Origin: Burkholderiaceae bacterium
GTDB taxonomy: Bacteria > Pseudomonadota > Gammaproteobacteria > Burkholderiales > Burkholderiaceae_C
Length of the DNA: 5,657 nucleotides
Reading direction: 5' to 3'
Assembly: GCA_023262365.1 (NCBI GenBank)
Contig: JALRBF010000124.1
Location: 1 to 5,657 of the forward strand
The notes beneath the pieces were generated by a model. That model did no database searches and was not told where the DNA came from. It saw only the letters and a list, made by a program, of their open reading frames with translations. The position numbers were made by a program, and so were the translations under genes. This document shows positions 1-5,657 of the stretch, piece by piece. Positions within the stretch are counted from its first letter, which is position 1; each line of letters starts with the position of its first letter.

Positions 1-1049
1 AGTCAACCGATACGGTGCAGGTGTTTGCCGCACCGGCCACGGTCTTGGCCACGGGCGGCGCGGGCAAGGTGTACCTGTACACCACCAACCCCGACACCGC
101 CACTGGCGACGGCGTGGCCGCGGCTTGGCGTGCAGGCTGCCGTGTGGCCAACATGGAGTTTGTGCAGTTTCACCCCACTTGCTTGTTTCATCCGCACGCC
201 AAGTCGTTTCTCATCTCCGAGGCCGTACGCGGCGAAGGGGGCGTGTTGCGCCTACCCGATTCGGTAGGGGGTACCCGCTTCATGCCGGCCCACGACGCAC
301 GGGCCGAACTCGCGCCGCGCGATGTGGTGGCTCGGGCGATTGACTTTGAAATGAAACGTCACGGGGTGGACTGTGTGTATTTGGACATCACGCACCAAAG
401 CCCGGCGTTTTTGCAAGCGCACTTTCCTACCATCGGCGCACGCTGTGCCGAGTTGGGCATAGACATCGCGCGCCAACCGATACCGGTGGTACCCGCGGCG
501 CACTATGCCTGCGGCGGTGTAATGGTTAACCACCATGCCGCCACCGATTTGGCTGGCCTGTACGCCGTGGGCGAGACCGCCTACACCGGCCTGCACGGGG
601 CCAACCGACTGGCCAGCAACAGTTTGCTTGAATGCGTGGTGTACGCGCAAGCAGCCGCGGCGCATATTGGTGGCTTACCCGCCATGGCTGGCCCAGCCCT
701 GCCGGCGTGGGACGACAGCCGTGTCACCGACGCCGATGAGCAGGTGGTGATTGCCCACAACTGGGAAGAACTGCGCCGCTTCATGTGGGACTACGTGGGC
801 ATTGTGCGCACCAACAAACGCTTGGAGCGCGCCGCGCATCGCATTGCCTTACTACGCCAAGAAATTCAAGAGTTTTACGCCAGCTTTCACGTCACCCGCG
901 ACCTACTTGAACTGCGCAACCTGGTACAGGTGGCCGACCTGATTGTGCAAAGCGCGCAACAACGGCGTGAAAGCCGCGGGCTGCACTTCAGTTTGGATTA
1001 CCCCGAGCCCGCCGCCCAAACCCAGCCCAGCGTACTGAGCCCGAATTAA
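1..1049 (+). CDS. nadB: L-aspartate oxidase, C-terminal two thirds (5' end outside window)
   Basis: This flavoenzyme oxidises L-aspartate to iminoaspartate, the first step of de novo NAD synthesis, in the cytoplasm. The reading frame is open from base 3 (348 visible residues) and ends at TAA 1047-1049. The E. coli enzyme has about 540 residues, so roughly 190-200, with the FAD-binding GxGxxG, lie upstream; the in-frame GTG at 15 is not the true start. Visible blocks in order are [20 protein letters not shown], the helix [34 protein letters not shown] (arginine matching E. coli R290), PAAHYACGG (catalytic histidine matching H351), [15 protein letters not shown] (arginine matching R386), and the C-terminal helical domain with WDYVGIVRT and [13 protein letters not shown]. 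The family resemblance to succinate dehydrogenase/fumarate reductase flavoproteins is expected, but [12 protein letters not shown] and the C-terminal domain fit NadB. A three-residue insertion lies near bases 258-270. Its product feeds NadA, encoded tail to tail beside it. Confidence 0.97.
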   Translation, partial: STDTVQVFAAPATVLATGGAGKVYLYTTNPDTATGDGVAAAWRAGCRVANMEFVQFHPTCLFHPHAKSFLISEAVRGEGGVLRLPDSVGGTRFMPAHDARAELAPRDVVARAIDFEMKRHGVDCVYLDITHQSPAFLQAHFPTIGARCAELGIDIARQPIPVVPAAHYACGGVMVNHHAATDLAGLYAVGETAYTGLHGANRLASNSLLECVVYAQAAAAHIGGLPAMAGPALPAWDDSRVTDADEQVVIAHNWEELRRFMWDYVGIVRTNKRLERAAHRIALLRQEIQEFYASFHVTRDLLELRNLVQVADLIVQSAQQRRESRGLHFSLDYPEPAAQTQPSVLSPN

Positions 1050-2143
1050 GCGGCCCCGATGTTGGGCACCAAGGCCCCAGCCTGCGGCGCGGCCGCTTGA
1101 CGCGCGGTAAAAGCCAGCATGCGGTCAATCGACTGGCGTGCTGGCGCCACCAGTGGCTGGGCCACGGTCACCTCGCCCAGGCCGCGCTCGAGCGCGTTGA
1201 TGACGCCTTGCAAGCTGTTCATGGCCATCCACGGGCAATGCGCGCAGCTTTTGCACGTGGCGCTTTGGCCGGCGGTGGGGGCTTCGATGAATTGCTTGCC
1301 GGGGTTTTGCTGGCGCAATTGGTGCATCAGCCCGGTGTCGGTGGCCACCACAAAGCAGGTGGCGTCGCGTTCACGCGCGGCACGCAAAATGGCCGAGGTT
1401 GAGCCCACCACATCGGCTTGGGCAATCACGTCTGCGGGCGATTCGGGGTGCACCAGCACGCATGCGTGCGGGTACTGGGCGCGCAAGTCACGCAGTTCGC
1501 TGGCCTTAAATTCGTCATGCACCACACAGGCGCCTTCCCACAGCAACATGTCGGCACCGGTTTGCTCGCGAACGTAGTGCCCTAGATGCCGGTCGGGCGC
1601 CCATAACAGGCGCTGGCCTTGGGCTTTGAGGTGGCGCACGATGTCAAGGGCGCAGCTGCTGGTTACCACCCAATCGGCGCGGGCCTTTACCGCCGCGCTG
1701 GTGTTGGCGTACACCACCACAGTGCGGTCGGGGTGCTGGTCACACCACGCGCCAAAAGCCTCAGCCGGGCAGCCCAAATCCAGCGAGCACTCGGCCTCTA
1801 GGTCGGGCATGCGCACGGTTTTTTCGGGGCTGAGAATTTTGGCCGTTTCGCCCATGAACCGCACACCGGCCACGAGCAGGGTAGCGGCAGGATGTTGCTG
1901 GCCAAAGCGAGCCATTTCAAGCGAGTCGCTGACAATACCCCCGGTTTGCATGGCCAAGTCTTGCAAGTCGGGGTCCACGTAGTAGTGGGCAATCAACACG
2001 GCGTTGTGCGCTCGCAGCGCCTCAGCGGCGCGCCCAAGCAAGGCTTGGCGCTCGGCGCCCACCGGCCCGGGCACCACGCGAGCCCAGGCCCGCTGTGTGT
2101 CGCAAGCAGGCTGCTGAAATTCCACCGCAAACCGATCGCCCAT
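1046..2143 (-). CDS. nadA: quinolinate synthase NadA ([4Fe-4S] enzyme)
   Basis: NadA condenses iminoaspartate with dihydroxyacetone phosphate to give quinolinate. The protein has 365 residues, the size of the longer E. coli-type enzymes. Conserved blocks run in order: [10 protein letters not shown] (52-61), [10 protein letters not shown] (72-81), [16 protein letters not shown] (93-108), ECSLDLGCP (118-126), [21 protein letters not shown] (143-163), WAPDRHLG (181-188), GACVVHDEF (204-212), VHPESP (231-236), VGSTS (246-250), EAPTAG (287-292) and [13 protein letters not shown] (297-309). By alignment to E. coli the cluster ligands should be C119, C206 and C303. The start is the ATG at 2143, 5 bp after the nadC stop; upstream AAAGG is a weak, distant ribosome site, so translational coupling to nadC is likely. 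It is the last gene of the minus-strand cluster. Its TAA overlaps the nadB TAA. The short tail after about 345 is alanine-rich and ends NIGAA, as in Burkholderiales homologues. Confidence 0.98.
   Translation of the reverse strand: MGDRFAVEFQQPACDTQRAWARVVPGPVGAERQALLGRAAEALRAHNAVLIAHYYVDPDLQDLAMQTGGIVSDSLEMARFGQQHPAATLLVAGVRFMGETAKILSPEKTVRMPDLEAECSLDLGCPAEAFGAWCDQHPDRTVVVYANTSAAVKARADWVVTSSCALDIVRHLKAQGQRLLWAPDRHLGHYVREQTGADMLLWEGACVVHDEFKASELRDLRAQYPHACVLVHPESPADVIAQADVVGSTSAILRAARERDATCFVVATDTGLMHQLRQQNPGKQFIEAPTAGQSATCKSCAHCPWMAMNSLQGVINALERGLGEVTVAQPLVAPARQSIDRMLAFTARQAAAPQAGALVPNIGAA
1048..1098. repeat. 8-bp inverted repeat at the nadB/nadA convergent end
   Basis: AAGCGGCC (1048-1055) and GGCCGCTT (1091-1098) are perfect reverse complements 35 bp apart, starting at the nadB stop and lying within the end of nadA. 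The loop is long and no T-run follows, so a terminator role is weakly supported. Chance is a fair explanation in GC-rich sequence. Confidence 0.3.
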
Positions 2144-2148
2144 GGTCG

Positions 2149-3015
2149 TTAAGCCTTTGTGAAACGCATGGATAAGTCTACCGCGCGGATGTCTTTGGTG
2201 AGTGTCCCCACGGAAATACGGTCTACCCCCACTGCGGCCAGCGCGCCAACCTGCTCGAGCGTGACCCCGCCAGAGATTTCAAGCACCGCCCGCCCCTGGT
2301 TGCGCGCCACCGCCTGGCGCAGGGTGGGCAGATCCATGTTGTCCAGCAACACCATGGTGGCGCCGGCGTGCAGCGCCTCGTCGAGCTGCTCAAGGGTTTC
2401 AACCTCAATTTGCACAAACTCGGCCTTGGCTGCCTGCGCCGCGGCTGCGCGCAAGGCCTGCGCGACGCCGCCGGCGGCTGCGATGTGGTTTTCTTTGATC
2501 AGCACCGCGTCGTGCAAGCCCATGCGATGGTTGGTGCCGCCCCCGCACCACACCGCGTATTTTTGCGCCAAGCGCAGGCCCGGCAGGGTCTTGCGGGTGT
2601 CCACAATGGCTGCGCCGCTGCCACGCACGGCGTGCACAAACGCCGCGGTGTGCGTGGCCACGGCCGAGAGCATTTGCAAAAAATTCAACGCGGTTCGCTC
2701 AAGCGTAAGCAAGGCAGCGGCGGGGCCCTCAAGCCCGAGTACCACGGTGCCGGCCTGACACGCCTGCCCCTCGGCCGCCGCCCACTGGCAGGCAATGGCG
2801 GGATGAACCTGTTGCGCGGCCGCCTCAACCCACGGCGCCCCGCACAGCACCGCGTCTTGGCGCAGCACCACTTGGGCCTGAGCCATGGCGTGGGCTGGCA
2901 CCAGCGCAGCGGTCAGGTCGCCCGGGCCAACGTCCTCGGCTAGGGCACGCTTGGCGTCTTGTTGGGGAATCTCGGCCCAGGTGGCGGGTTGACTCCAGTT
3001 GGGGGTTAGGTGCAT
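2149..3015 (-). CDS. nadC: nicotinate-nucleotide pyrophosphorylase (carboxylating), quinolinate phosphoribosyltransferase
   Basis: NadC converts quinolinate and PRPP to nicotinate mononucleotide, CO2 and pyrophosphate, the entry into the shared NAD pathway. At 288 residues it has the usual length. The N-terminal part carries [12 protein letters not shown] (25-35), the middle [12 protein letters not shown] (106-117), and the barrel [11 protein letters not shown] (138-148), the [10 protein letters not shown] stretch (158-167), LIKENHI (172-178), VEVETLEQ-type IEVETLEQ (203-210), MVLLDNM (221-227), LEISGGV (245-251) and [10 protein letters not shown] (264-273). Substrate-contacting residues of the family can be placed at R107, R141, K142, H163, R164, K174, E205 and D225. 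The ATG at 3015 lies inside the end of gpsA in another frame (10-bp overlap) and has the best ribosome site of the cluster, AGGAG with a 5-nt spacer. nadA follows after 5 bp, so the two NAD genes are almost certainly co-translated. Confidence 0.98.
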   Translation of the reverse strand: MHLTPNWSQPATWAEIPQQDAKRALAEDVGPGDLTAALVPAHAMAQAQVVLRQDAVLCGAPWVEAAAQQVHPAIACQWAAAEGQACQAGTVVLGLEGPAAALLTLERTALNFLQMLSAVATHTAAFVHAVRGSGAAIVDTRKTLPGLRLAQKYAVWCGGGTNHRMGLHDAVLIKENHIAAAGGVAQALRAAAAQAAKAEFVQIEVETLEQLDEALHAGATMVLLDNMDLPTLRQAVARNQGRAVLEISGGVTLEQVGALAAVGVDRISVGTLTKDIRAVDLSMRFTKA

Positions 3016-4001
3016 GGATTCTCCTCGCCAGGGTCGCGCGCGAGCAAGGTACGTAGCGCCTCGGCGGGGGCCAGCTGCGTGGTTAACACCGCCTCAACCG
3101 CCGCGGCAATGGGCATCTCAACCCCCAACGCCTGGGCGCGCCGGTGCAGCGCGTGCGCGCAGGGTACCCCTTCGGCCACGTGGCCCAAATCGGCCAGCAC
3201 CTGCGCCAACGGCTGCCCTTTGGCTAGGGCCAAGCCAACACGGCGATTGCGCGACAAGTCGCCCGTGGTGGTTAGCACCAAGTCACCCACGCCGGACAAG
3301 CCCATGAACGTCTCGGGGCGTGCGCCCATGGCCTGCCCCAAGCGCGACATCTCGGCCAAACCCCGGGTGACCAAGGCGGCACGGGCGTTCAAGCCCAGCC
3401 CCATGCCATCCGCTAGCCCAGTGGCCAGCGCCAAGACGTTTTTGACGGCGCCGCCCAACTCCACGCCCACCCAGTCGTTGTTGGTGTACACGCGTAGGGC
3501 TGCACCGTGCAGGGCGTGCACCAGCGCTTGGCGCACCGCCGCGTGGGGGCTGGCCGCCACCAGGGCGCACGGTTTGCCCTGTGCCACCTCTTGCGCAAAA
3601 CTGGGGCCGCTGAGCACCCCACCCAAAAGCGCCGGGGCCACCTGCTGCGCAATTTCATGCCCCAACAGGGCTTGCTCGGTGTTTTCGAGCCCCTTGCACA
3701 ACCACGCCACCGGCGTGCTCAACCCCGCCAGCGATTGCAACATGCCGCGCAACGCGGCCGTGGGCGTGGCCAGCAGCACCAGGTCGTGTGCCGCGGCCAA
3801 ATCGCTTAAGCCGGTGTGGCCATCAATGGCCAGCGCACCAGGCAGCGGCACGTGGGGCAAGTACGCGGCGTTGACGCCGTCGCGCTGCAGCACTTGGGCT
3901 TGTTGCGGGCGATGCGTCCAAAGCGTGGTGGGGTGCCGGGCCGCAACGTGCACCGCCACGGCCGTGCCCCAGGCCCCAGCGCCCGCAACCAAAACGCGCA
4001 T
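3006..4001 (-). CDS. gpsA: NAD(P)H-dependent glycerol-3-phosphate dehydrogenase
   Basis: GpsA reduces dihydroxyacetone phosphate to sn-glycerol 3-phosphate in the cytoplasm, supplying the backbone of membrane phospholipids. The 331-residue protein has the family length. A Rossmann nucleotide site opens it ([10 protein letters not shown], 7-16), followed by LLATPT (76-81), LCKGLE (101-106, substrate-binding lysine K103), [11 protein letters not shown] (130-140), the [20 protein letters not shown] stretch (172-191, catalytic K187), [15 protein letters not shown] (204-218), [11 protein letters not shown] (234-244, D240) and SRNRRVG (250-256, R251 and N252). The ATG at 3999-4001 begins 6 bp after the secB stop and has only weak upstream purine signal, so coupling to secB is likely. 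Its last ten bases overlap nadC, and the nadC ribosome site lies within its final codons. secB followed by gpsA is a conserved pair in beta- and gammaproteobacteria. In E. coli cysE follows; here nadC-nadA does. Confidence 0.97.
   Translation of the reverse strand: MRVLVAGAGAWGTAVAVHVAARHPTTLWTHRPQQAQVLQRDGVNAAYLPHVPLPGALAIDGHTGLSDLAAAHDLVLLATPTAALRGMLQSLAGLSTPVAWLCKGLENTEQALLGHEIAQQVAPALLGGVLSGPSFAQEVAQGKPCALVAASPHAAVRQALVHALHGAALRVYTNNDWVGVELGGAVKNVLALATGLADGMGLGLNARAALVTRGLAEMSRLGQAMGARPETFMGLSGVGDLVLTTTGDLSRNRRVGLALAKGQPLAQVLADLGHVAEGVPCAHALHRRAQALGVEMPIAAAVEAVLTTQLAPAEALRTLLARDPGEENPCT
3020..3026 (-). promoter_or_regulatory. strong ribosome binding site of nadC
   Basis: On the minus strand the bases read GAGGAGA, with AGGAG ending 5 nt before the nadC ATG at 3015. 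The site lies inside the last codons of gpsA (those for Glu-Glu-Asn). It is the clearest Shine-Dalgarno match in the cluster and fixes the nadC start. Confidence 0.85.
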
Positions 4002-4007
4002 GGCCGG

Positions 4008-4451
4008 TTACGAGGCCTCGACGGCGCCGTCTGCTTGCGCCTGCTCGGCCATGGCCTGAAAGCTGATTTCGCTCAAGTGCACCGGCGCAAAACCGGCACG
4101 CTGGGTTAAGTCAGCCACCTGGCTGCGAAGGTAGGGATAAACGATTTGCGGGCAACCCACGGTTAGGGCGCCGCGCAACTGCTCGTCGTCAAAGCCGGCG
4201 ATTTCAAAAATACCGGCGTGCTCGCACTCGACCAAAAACAGGGTTTTGTCGTTGACCTTGGCGTGCACCGTGGCCGAGACCACCACCTCGTAGATGGCGG
4301 GCGCTAGGTTTTGCTGGGCCACGCCCACTTGAATGTCCACGCTGGGGGTTTCTTGCTCGAGCAAAATCGCCGGCGCGTTGGGCTGCTCAAGCGAGGCCCC
4401 CTTGAGGTACATGCGCTGAATGGCAAAGGTGGGGTTGGCGTCGTCGGCCAT
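4008..4451 (-). CDS. secB: protein-export chaperone SecB
   Basis: SecB is a homotetrameric cytoplasmic chaperone that keeps precursor proteins unfolded and passes them to SecA for export. Using the ATG at 4451 the protein has 147 residues, close to the usual 150-155. Recognisable blocks are FAIQRMYLKGASLEQPNAP (9-27), EVVVSATVHAK (55-65), FLVECEHAGIFEIAGF (72-87) and CPQIVYPYLRSQVADLTQRAGF (100-121, the conserved tetramer/SecA-facing region), then PVHLSEISFQAM (123-134) and a short acidic tail. The frame also opens with TTG at 4463, four codons earlier, but GGGAG lies 5 nt before the ATG and would itself fall in the coding part of the longer form; homologues also begin MADxxNPxF. It lies between grxC (49-bp gap) and gpsA (6-bp gap), the same order as in E. 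coli. Confidence 0.97.
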   Translation of the reverse strand: MADDANPTFAIQRMYLKGASLEQPNAPAILLEQETPSVDIQVGVAQQNLAPAIYEVVVSATVHAKVNDKTLFLVECEHAGIFEIAGFDDEQLRGALTVGCPQIVYPYLRSQVADLTQRAGFAPVHLSEISFQAMAEQAQADGAVEAS

Positions 4452-4456
4452 GGTGG

Positions 4457-4461
4457 CTCCC
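4457..4461 (-). promoter_or_regulatory. ribosome binding site of secB, decides the start
   Basis: The minus strand reads GGGAG, then a 5-nt spacer CCACC, then ATG at 4451. Because the alternative TTG start at 4463 lies upstream of this site, the motif favours the ATG. Confidence 0.75.
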
Positions 4462-4500
4462 AAAACAGAGGAAAACGCGCATTATTGCAGCGCGGCGGCG

Positions 4501-4758
4501 CTAACCTTGCAGCAGCGGCATGAGCTCACCGGCGCGGTCCAAGGCCACCAAATCGTCGTGCCCGCCCACGTGATGCTCGCCAATAAAAATTTGCGGCACG
4601 GTACGACGCCCGGTGTGGCTCATCATGGCCTCGCGGGCTTGCGCATCGGTGTCGATGCGAATTTCTTCGATGGTGGTCACCCCGCGCTGACCAAGCAGCT
4701 GCTTGGCGCGCACACAGTAGGGACAAACGGCGGTGGTGTACATGCGAACGTGGGCCAT
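4501..4758 (-). CDS. grxC: glutaredoxin 3 (GrxC)
   Basis: This is a small dithiol glutaredoxin that reduces disulfides and glutathione mixed disulfides with glutathione in the cytoplasm. It has 85 residues, the normal GrxC size. The redox motif is C12-P-Y-C15 after VRMYTTAV; glutathione-binding elements follow: RRTVPQIFIG (51-60, cis-proline P55) and HVGGHDDL (63-70). The ATG at 4758 gives an N-terminus MAHVRMYTT that matches the family. The frame stays open upstream to 4887, but that stretch (start MRRRGRVKR) has no glutaredoxin similarity and runs through the 3' end of the rhodanese gene. AAGG lies 9 nt before the chosen ATG, an acceptable ribosome site. The rhodanese gene ends 19 bp upstream and secB begins 49 bp downstream. 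The gene ends with TAG, unlike the TAA of the next four genes in the cluster. Confidence 0.97.
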   Translation of the reverse strand: MAHVRMYTTAVCPYCVRAKQLLGQRGVTTIEEIRIDTDAQAREAMMSHTGRRTVPQIFIGEHHVGGHDDLVALDRAGELMPLLQG

Positions 4759-4777
4759 GGCGGGCTGCCTTATCGGG

Positions 4778-5194
4778 TTAAGCGTTTTGGGTTTCAACTG
4801 GCATATTGGCCTGGCGCCAAGCGCCCAGTCCACCGGCCAACGAAAGGGCTCGGGTGTAGCCCGCTTTACGCGCCCGCGCCGCCGCACCTCGGCTGCGCGC
4901 GCCGGTGGCGCACATGATGACCACGGGCCGCTCTTTGTCTTTCACAATTTTGCCCAGCGCTTTTTCTAAATCGTCTGCCGGCACGTGCTTGGCGCCTTTG
5001 GCGTGGGCTGCGCGGTATTCGTCGTCGCTGGTGATGTCGATCAGCGTGGCGCGCTCGCGATTGATCAGCTGCACCGCCTGGGTGGGCGAAACCGCCATGG
5101 CCCCGCCACCTTGTGACACCGAAGGCCAAGCCAGCATGCCCGCTGACAACACGGCAATGGTGATCAACATCCAGTTTTGGGTAATAAATTCCAC
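4778..5194 (-). CDS. membrane-anchored rhodanese-like protein (YibN position)
   Basis: The 138-residue protein has one hydrophobic segment (about 8-27, [19 protein letters not shown] region) and then a single rhodanese domain (about 35-134). No positive charge precedes the segment, so topology cannot be read with confidence. The active loop C95-A-T-G-A-R-S is of the CxxGxRS type, and [14 protein letters not shown] closes the domain, so sulfurtransferase chemistry is possible. Oddly, the arginine usual after the Asp in the D-V-R stretch is absent ([10 protein letters not shown], 51-60). The start is GTG at 5194, supported by AGGGA 6 nt upstream. It heads the cluster with grxC, secB and gpsA, as yibN does in E. 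coli; E. coli YibN, as I recall it, lacks the catalytic cysteine and has been reported to interact with the YidC insertase. Its true sulfur donor, acceptor or partner is unknown, and the role in export or redox work is only suggested by neighbours. Confidence 0.93.
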   Translation of the reverse strand: MEFITQNWMLITIAVLSAGMLAWPSVSQGGGAMAVSPTQAVQLINRERATLIDITSDDEYRAAHAKGAKHVPADDLEKALGKIVKDKERPVVIMCATGARSRGAAARARKAGYTRALSLAGGLGAWRQANMPVETQNA

Positions 5195-5200
5195 GGTGCT

Positions 5201-5205
5201 TCCCT
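5201..5205 (-). promoter_or_regulatory. ribosome binding site of the rhodanese gene
   Basis: The minus strand reads AGGGA, 6 nt before the GTG at 5194. This supports the non-ATG start; the next in-frame ATG (residue 9, inside the hydrophobic segment) would cut into the membrane anchor. Confidence 0.75.
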
Positions 5206-5221
5206 AGCGGCAAAAGCAGTC

Positions 5222-5227
5222 ATTCTA
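5222..5227 (-). promoter_or_regulatory. candidate -10 element for the rhodanese-grxC-secB-gpsA-nadCA cluster
   Basis: The minus strand reads TAGAAT, five of six matches to TATAAT, in the only AT-rich patch of the divergent gap. Transcription from it would give a leader of about 20 nt carrying the AGGGA ribosome site. No good -35 is visible: at 17 nt spacing the hexamer is GCACAC, at 18 nt CGCACA. Position is the main support. Confidence 0.35.
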
Positions 5228-5231
5228 AAAT
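5226..5231 (+). promoter_or_regulatory. candidate -10 element for gpmA
   Basis: The plus strand reads TAAAAT, five of six matches to TATAAT, overlapping the opposite-strand candidate. A start near 5238 would give a leader of about 98 nt containing both hairpins at 5254-5314. No recognisable -35 lies 16-18 bp upstream, so the real promoter may be elsewhere. Confidence 0.25.
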
Positions 5232-5253
5232 CCTTGTTTCATTGGTGTGCGCC

Positions 5254-5270
5254 GTGGGGTTTTGCCCCAC
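5254..5270. repeat. inverted repeat / hairpin 1 in the gpmA leader
   Basis: GTGGGG (5254-5259) and CCCCAC (5265-5270) form a perfect 6-bp stem with a TTTTG loop. GCGC at 5249-5252 and 5274-5277 can extend it across a small internal loop. No T-run follows on either strand, so it is not a classic intrinsic terminator. Whether it acts in RNA or binds a protein is unknown. Confidence 0.6.
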
Positions 5271-5295
5271 CCCGCGCGCGCCATCTGCCACCCTT

Positions 5296-5314
5296 GCGCC
5301 GCCCCGGGCGGCGC
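5296..5314. repeat. inverted repeat / hairpin 2, 22 bp before gpmA
   Basis: GCGCCGCCC (5296-5304) and GGGCGGCGC (5306-5314) are perfect reverse complements around one base. In RNA about seven of the nine pairs could form around a small loop. It ends 21 nt before the gpmA ATG. Only CGTTTC follows, too few T residues for a convincing terminator. It may shape translation of gpmA, which lacks a Shine-Dalgarno sequence. Confidence 0.6.
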
Positions 5315-5335
5315 CGTTTCGCCCCCACTGCCATC

Positions 5336-5657
5336 ATGCCCACCTTGACCCTTATTCGCCACGGCGAGTCCACTTGGAACCTTGAAAACCGATTCACCGG
5401 CTGGACCGACGTGCCGCTGACCCCAACGGGGGTGCAGCAGGCCCAGGCCGCCGGCGAGCTGCTTAAGGCGCGTGGCTTTGACTTTGACCTGGCCTACACC
5501 AGCGTGCTGCAGCGCGCCACGCACACCCTGTGGCACGTGCTCGAGCGCATGGAGCGCACCTGGCTGCCGGTGGTCAACAGTTGGCGCCTCAATGAGCGCC
5601 ACTACGGCGCGTTGCAAGGCCTCAACAAGGCCGACATGGCCAAGCAGTACGGCGATG
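5336..5657 (+). CDS. gpmA: 2,3-bisphosphoglycerate-dependent phosphoglycerate mutase, N-terminal part (3' end outside window)
   Basis: The enzyme interconverts 3- and 2-phosphoglycerate in glycolysis and gluconeogenesis through a phosphohistidine. The first 107 residues are visible of about 248. They hold [10 protein letters not shown] (6-15, phosphorylated H9), [13 protein letters not shown] (17-29), [10 protein letters not shown] (55-64, R60) and [18 protein letters not shown] (85-102, acid/base E87), all diagnostic of the histidine-phosphatase-fold dPGM rather than the metal-dependent GpmM. The ATG at 5336 gives the expected [10 protein letters not shown] start. No Shine-Dalgarno sequence is visible: the 20 bases before it are pyrimidine-rich (GCCCCCACTGCCATC). 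The gene diverges from the rhodanese-grxC-secB-gpsA cluster, an arrangement familiar in Burkholderiales. The leader contains two GC-rich hairpins that may affect expression. Confidence 0.97.
   Translation, partial: MPTLTLIRHGESTWNLENRFTGWTDVPLTPTGVQQAQAAGELLKARGFDFDLAYTSVLQRATHTLWHVLERMERTWLPVVNSWRLNERHYGALQGLNKADMAKQYGD

Noticed and set aside
15..17. GTG as a true start for nadB
   Set aside because: The frame is open to the window edge and the protein here begins mid-domain; the FAD-binding N-terminus must lie upstream.
73..88. Palindrome GGTGTA-CCTG-TACACC-like inside nadB
   Set aside because: It lies in conserved codons for Val-Tyr-Leu-Tyr-Thr and is explained by the protein sequence.
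1048..1098. Inverted repeat as a terminator for nadB or nadA
   Set aside because: The loop is 35 nt and no T-run follows on either strand; kept only as a low-confidence repeat.
2159..2943. Plus-strand open frames of 199 and 191 codons opposite nadC
   Set aside because: Low-complexity translations with no family motif; they are shadows of the well-conserved nadC.
3010..4059. A 349-codon open frame on the plus strand opposite gpsA, longer than gpsA itself
   Set aside because: Its translation is rich in Ser, Ala, Pro, Thr and Cys with no recognisable motif, while the opposite strand carries every GpsA motif. Long antisense frames are common in GC-rich DNA.
4452..4463. TTG start of secB four codons upstream
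   Set aside because: The Shine-Dalgarno sequence GGGAG lies between TTG and ATG and is properly spaced only for the ATG.
4501..4887. Longer 128-codon version of the glutaredoxin
   Set aside because: The extra 43 residues match no glutaredoxin and overlap the rhodanese gene; the ATG at 4758 gives the normal 85-residue protein.
5254..5320. Leader hairpins as intrinsic terminators
   Set aside because: Neither is followed by a run of T on either strand, and no gene ends here that would need one.
5225..5617. 130-codon minus-strand open frame across the start of gpmA
   Set aside because: It runs antisense to the clear dPGM motifs and has no recognisable domain of its own.

Overview
The window is ordinary, densely packed chromosome from a high-GC betaproteobacterium, most likely of the order Burkholderiales. 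This rests on the sequence style of NadA (Cys-Pro-Trp motif and a C-terminus ending NIGAA), GrxC and SecB, and on gene order; no species can be named. Eight protein genes fill almost everything, two of them cut by the window edges. I see no RNA gene, mobile element, CRISPR array or recent insertion. The only non-coding stretch of note is the 141-bp divergent gap at 5195-5335.

Layout: the 3' two thirds of nadB (L-aspartate oxidase) runs rightward to 1049 and meets nadA tail to tail, the two stop codons sharing TTAA. From 5194 leftward to 1046 lies a tight six-gene cluster on the minus strand, presumably one operon: membrane-anchored rhodanese, grxC (glutaredoxin 3), secB (export chaperone), gpsA (glycerol-3-phosphate dehydrogenase), nadC (quinolinate phosphoribosyltransferase), nadA (quinolinate synthase). 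Gaps are 19, 49, 6, -10 and 5 bp in that order. Divergent from it, gpmA (2,3-bisphosphoglycerate-dependent phosphoglycerate mutase) starts at 5336 and leaves the window.

How the genes work together: NadB makes iminoaspartate, NadA condenses it with dihydroxyacetone phosphate to quinolinate, and NadC turns quinolinate into nicotinate mononucleotide, so the whole de novo route from aspartate to NaMN is present apart from the N-terminus of NadB. GpsA uses the same dihydroxyacetone phosphate and an NAD(P)H cofactor to make glycerol 3-phosphate for phospholipids. Rhodanese-grxC-secB-gpsA is the old proteobacterial block known in E. coli as yibN-grxC-secB-gpsA; here nadC-nadA is joined to its end.

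Nothing here is a convincing undescribed system. The points most worth a second look are the gpmA leader (no Shine-Dalgarno sequence, two hairpins and a possible alternative pairing), the joining of two dihydroxyacetone-phosphate-consuming enzymes in one transcript, and the convergent nadB/nadA overlap with no visible terminator.
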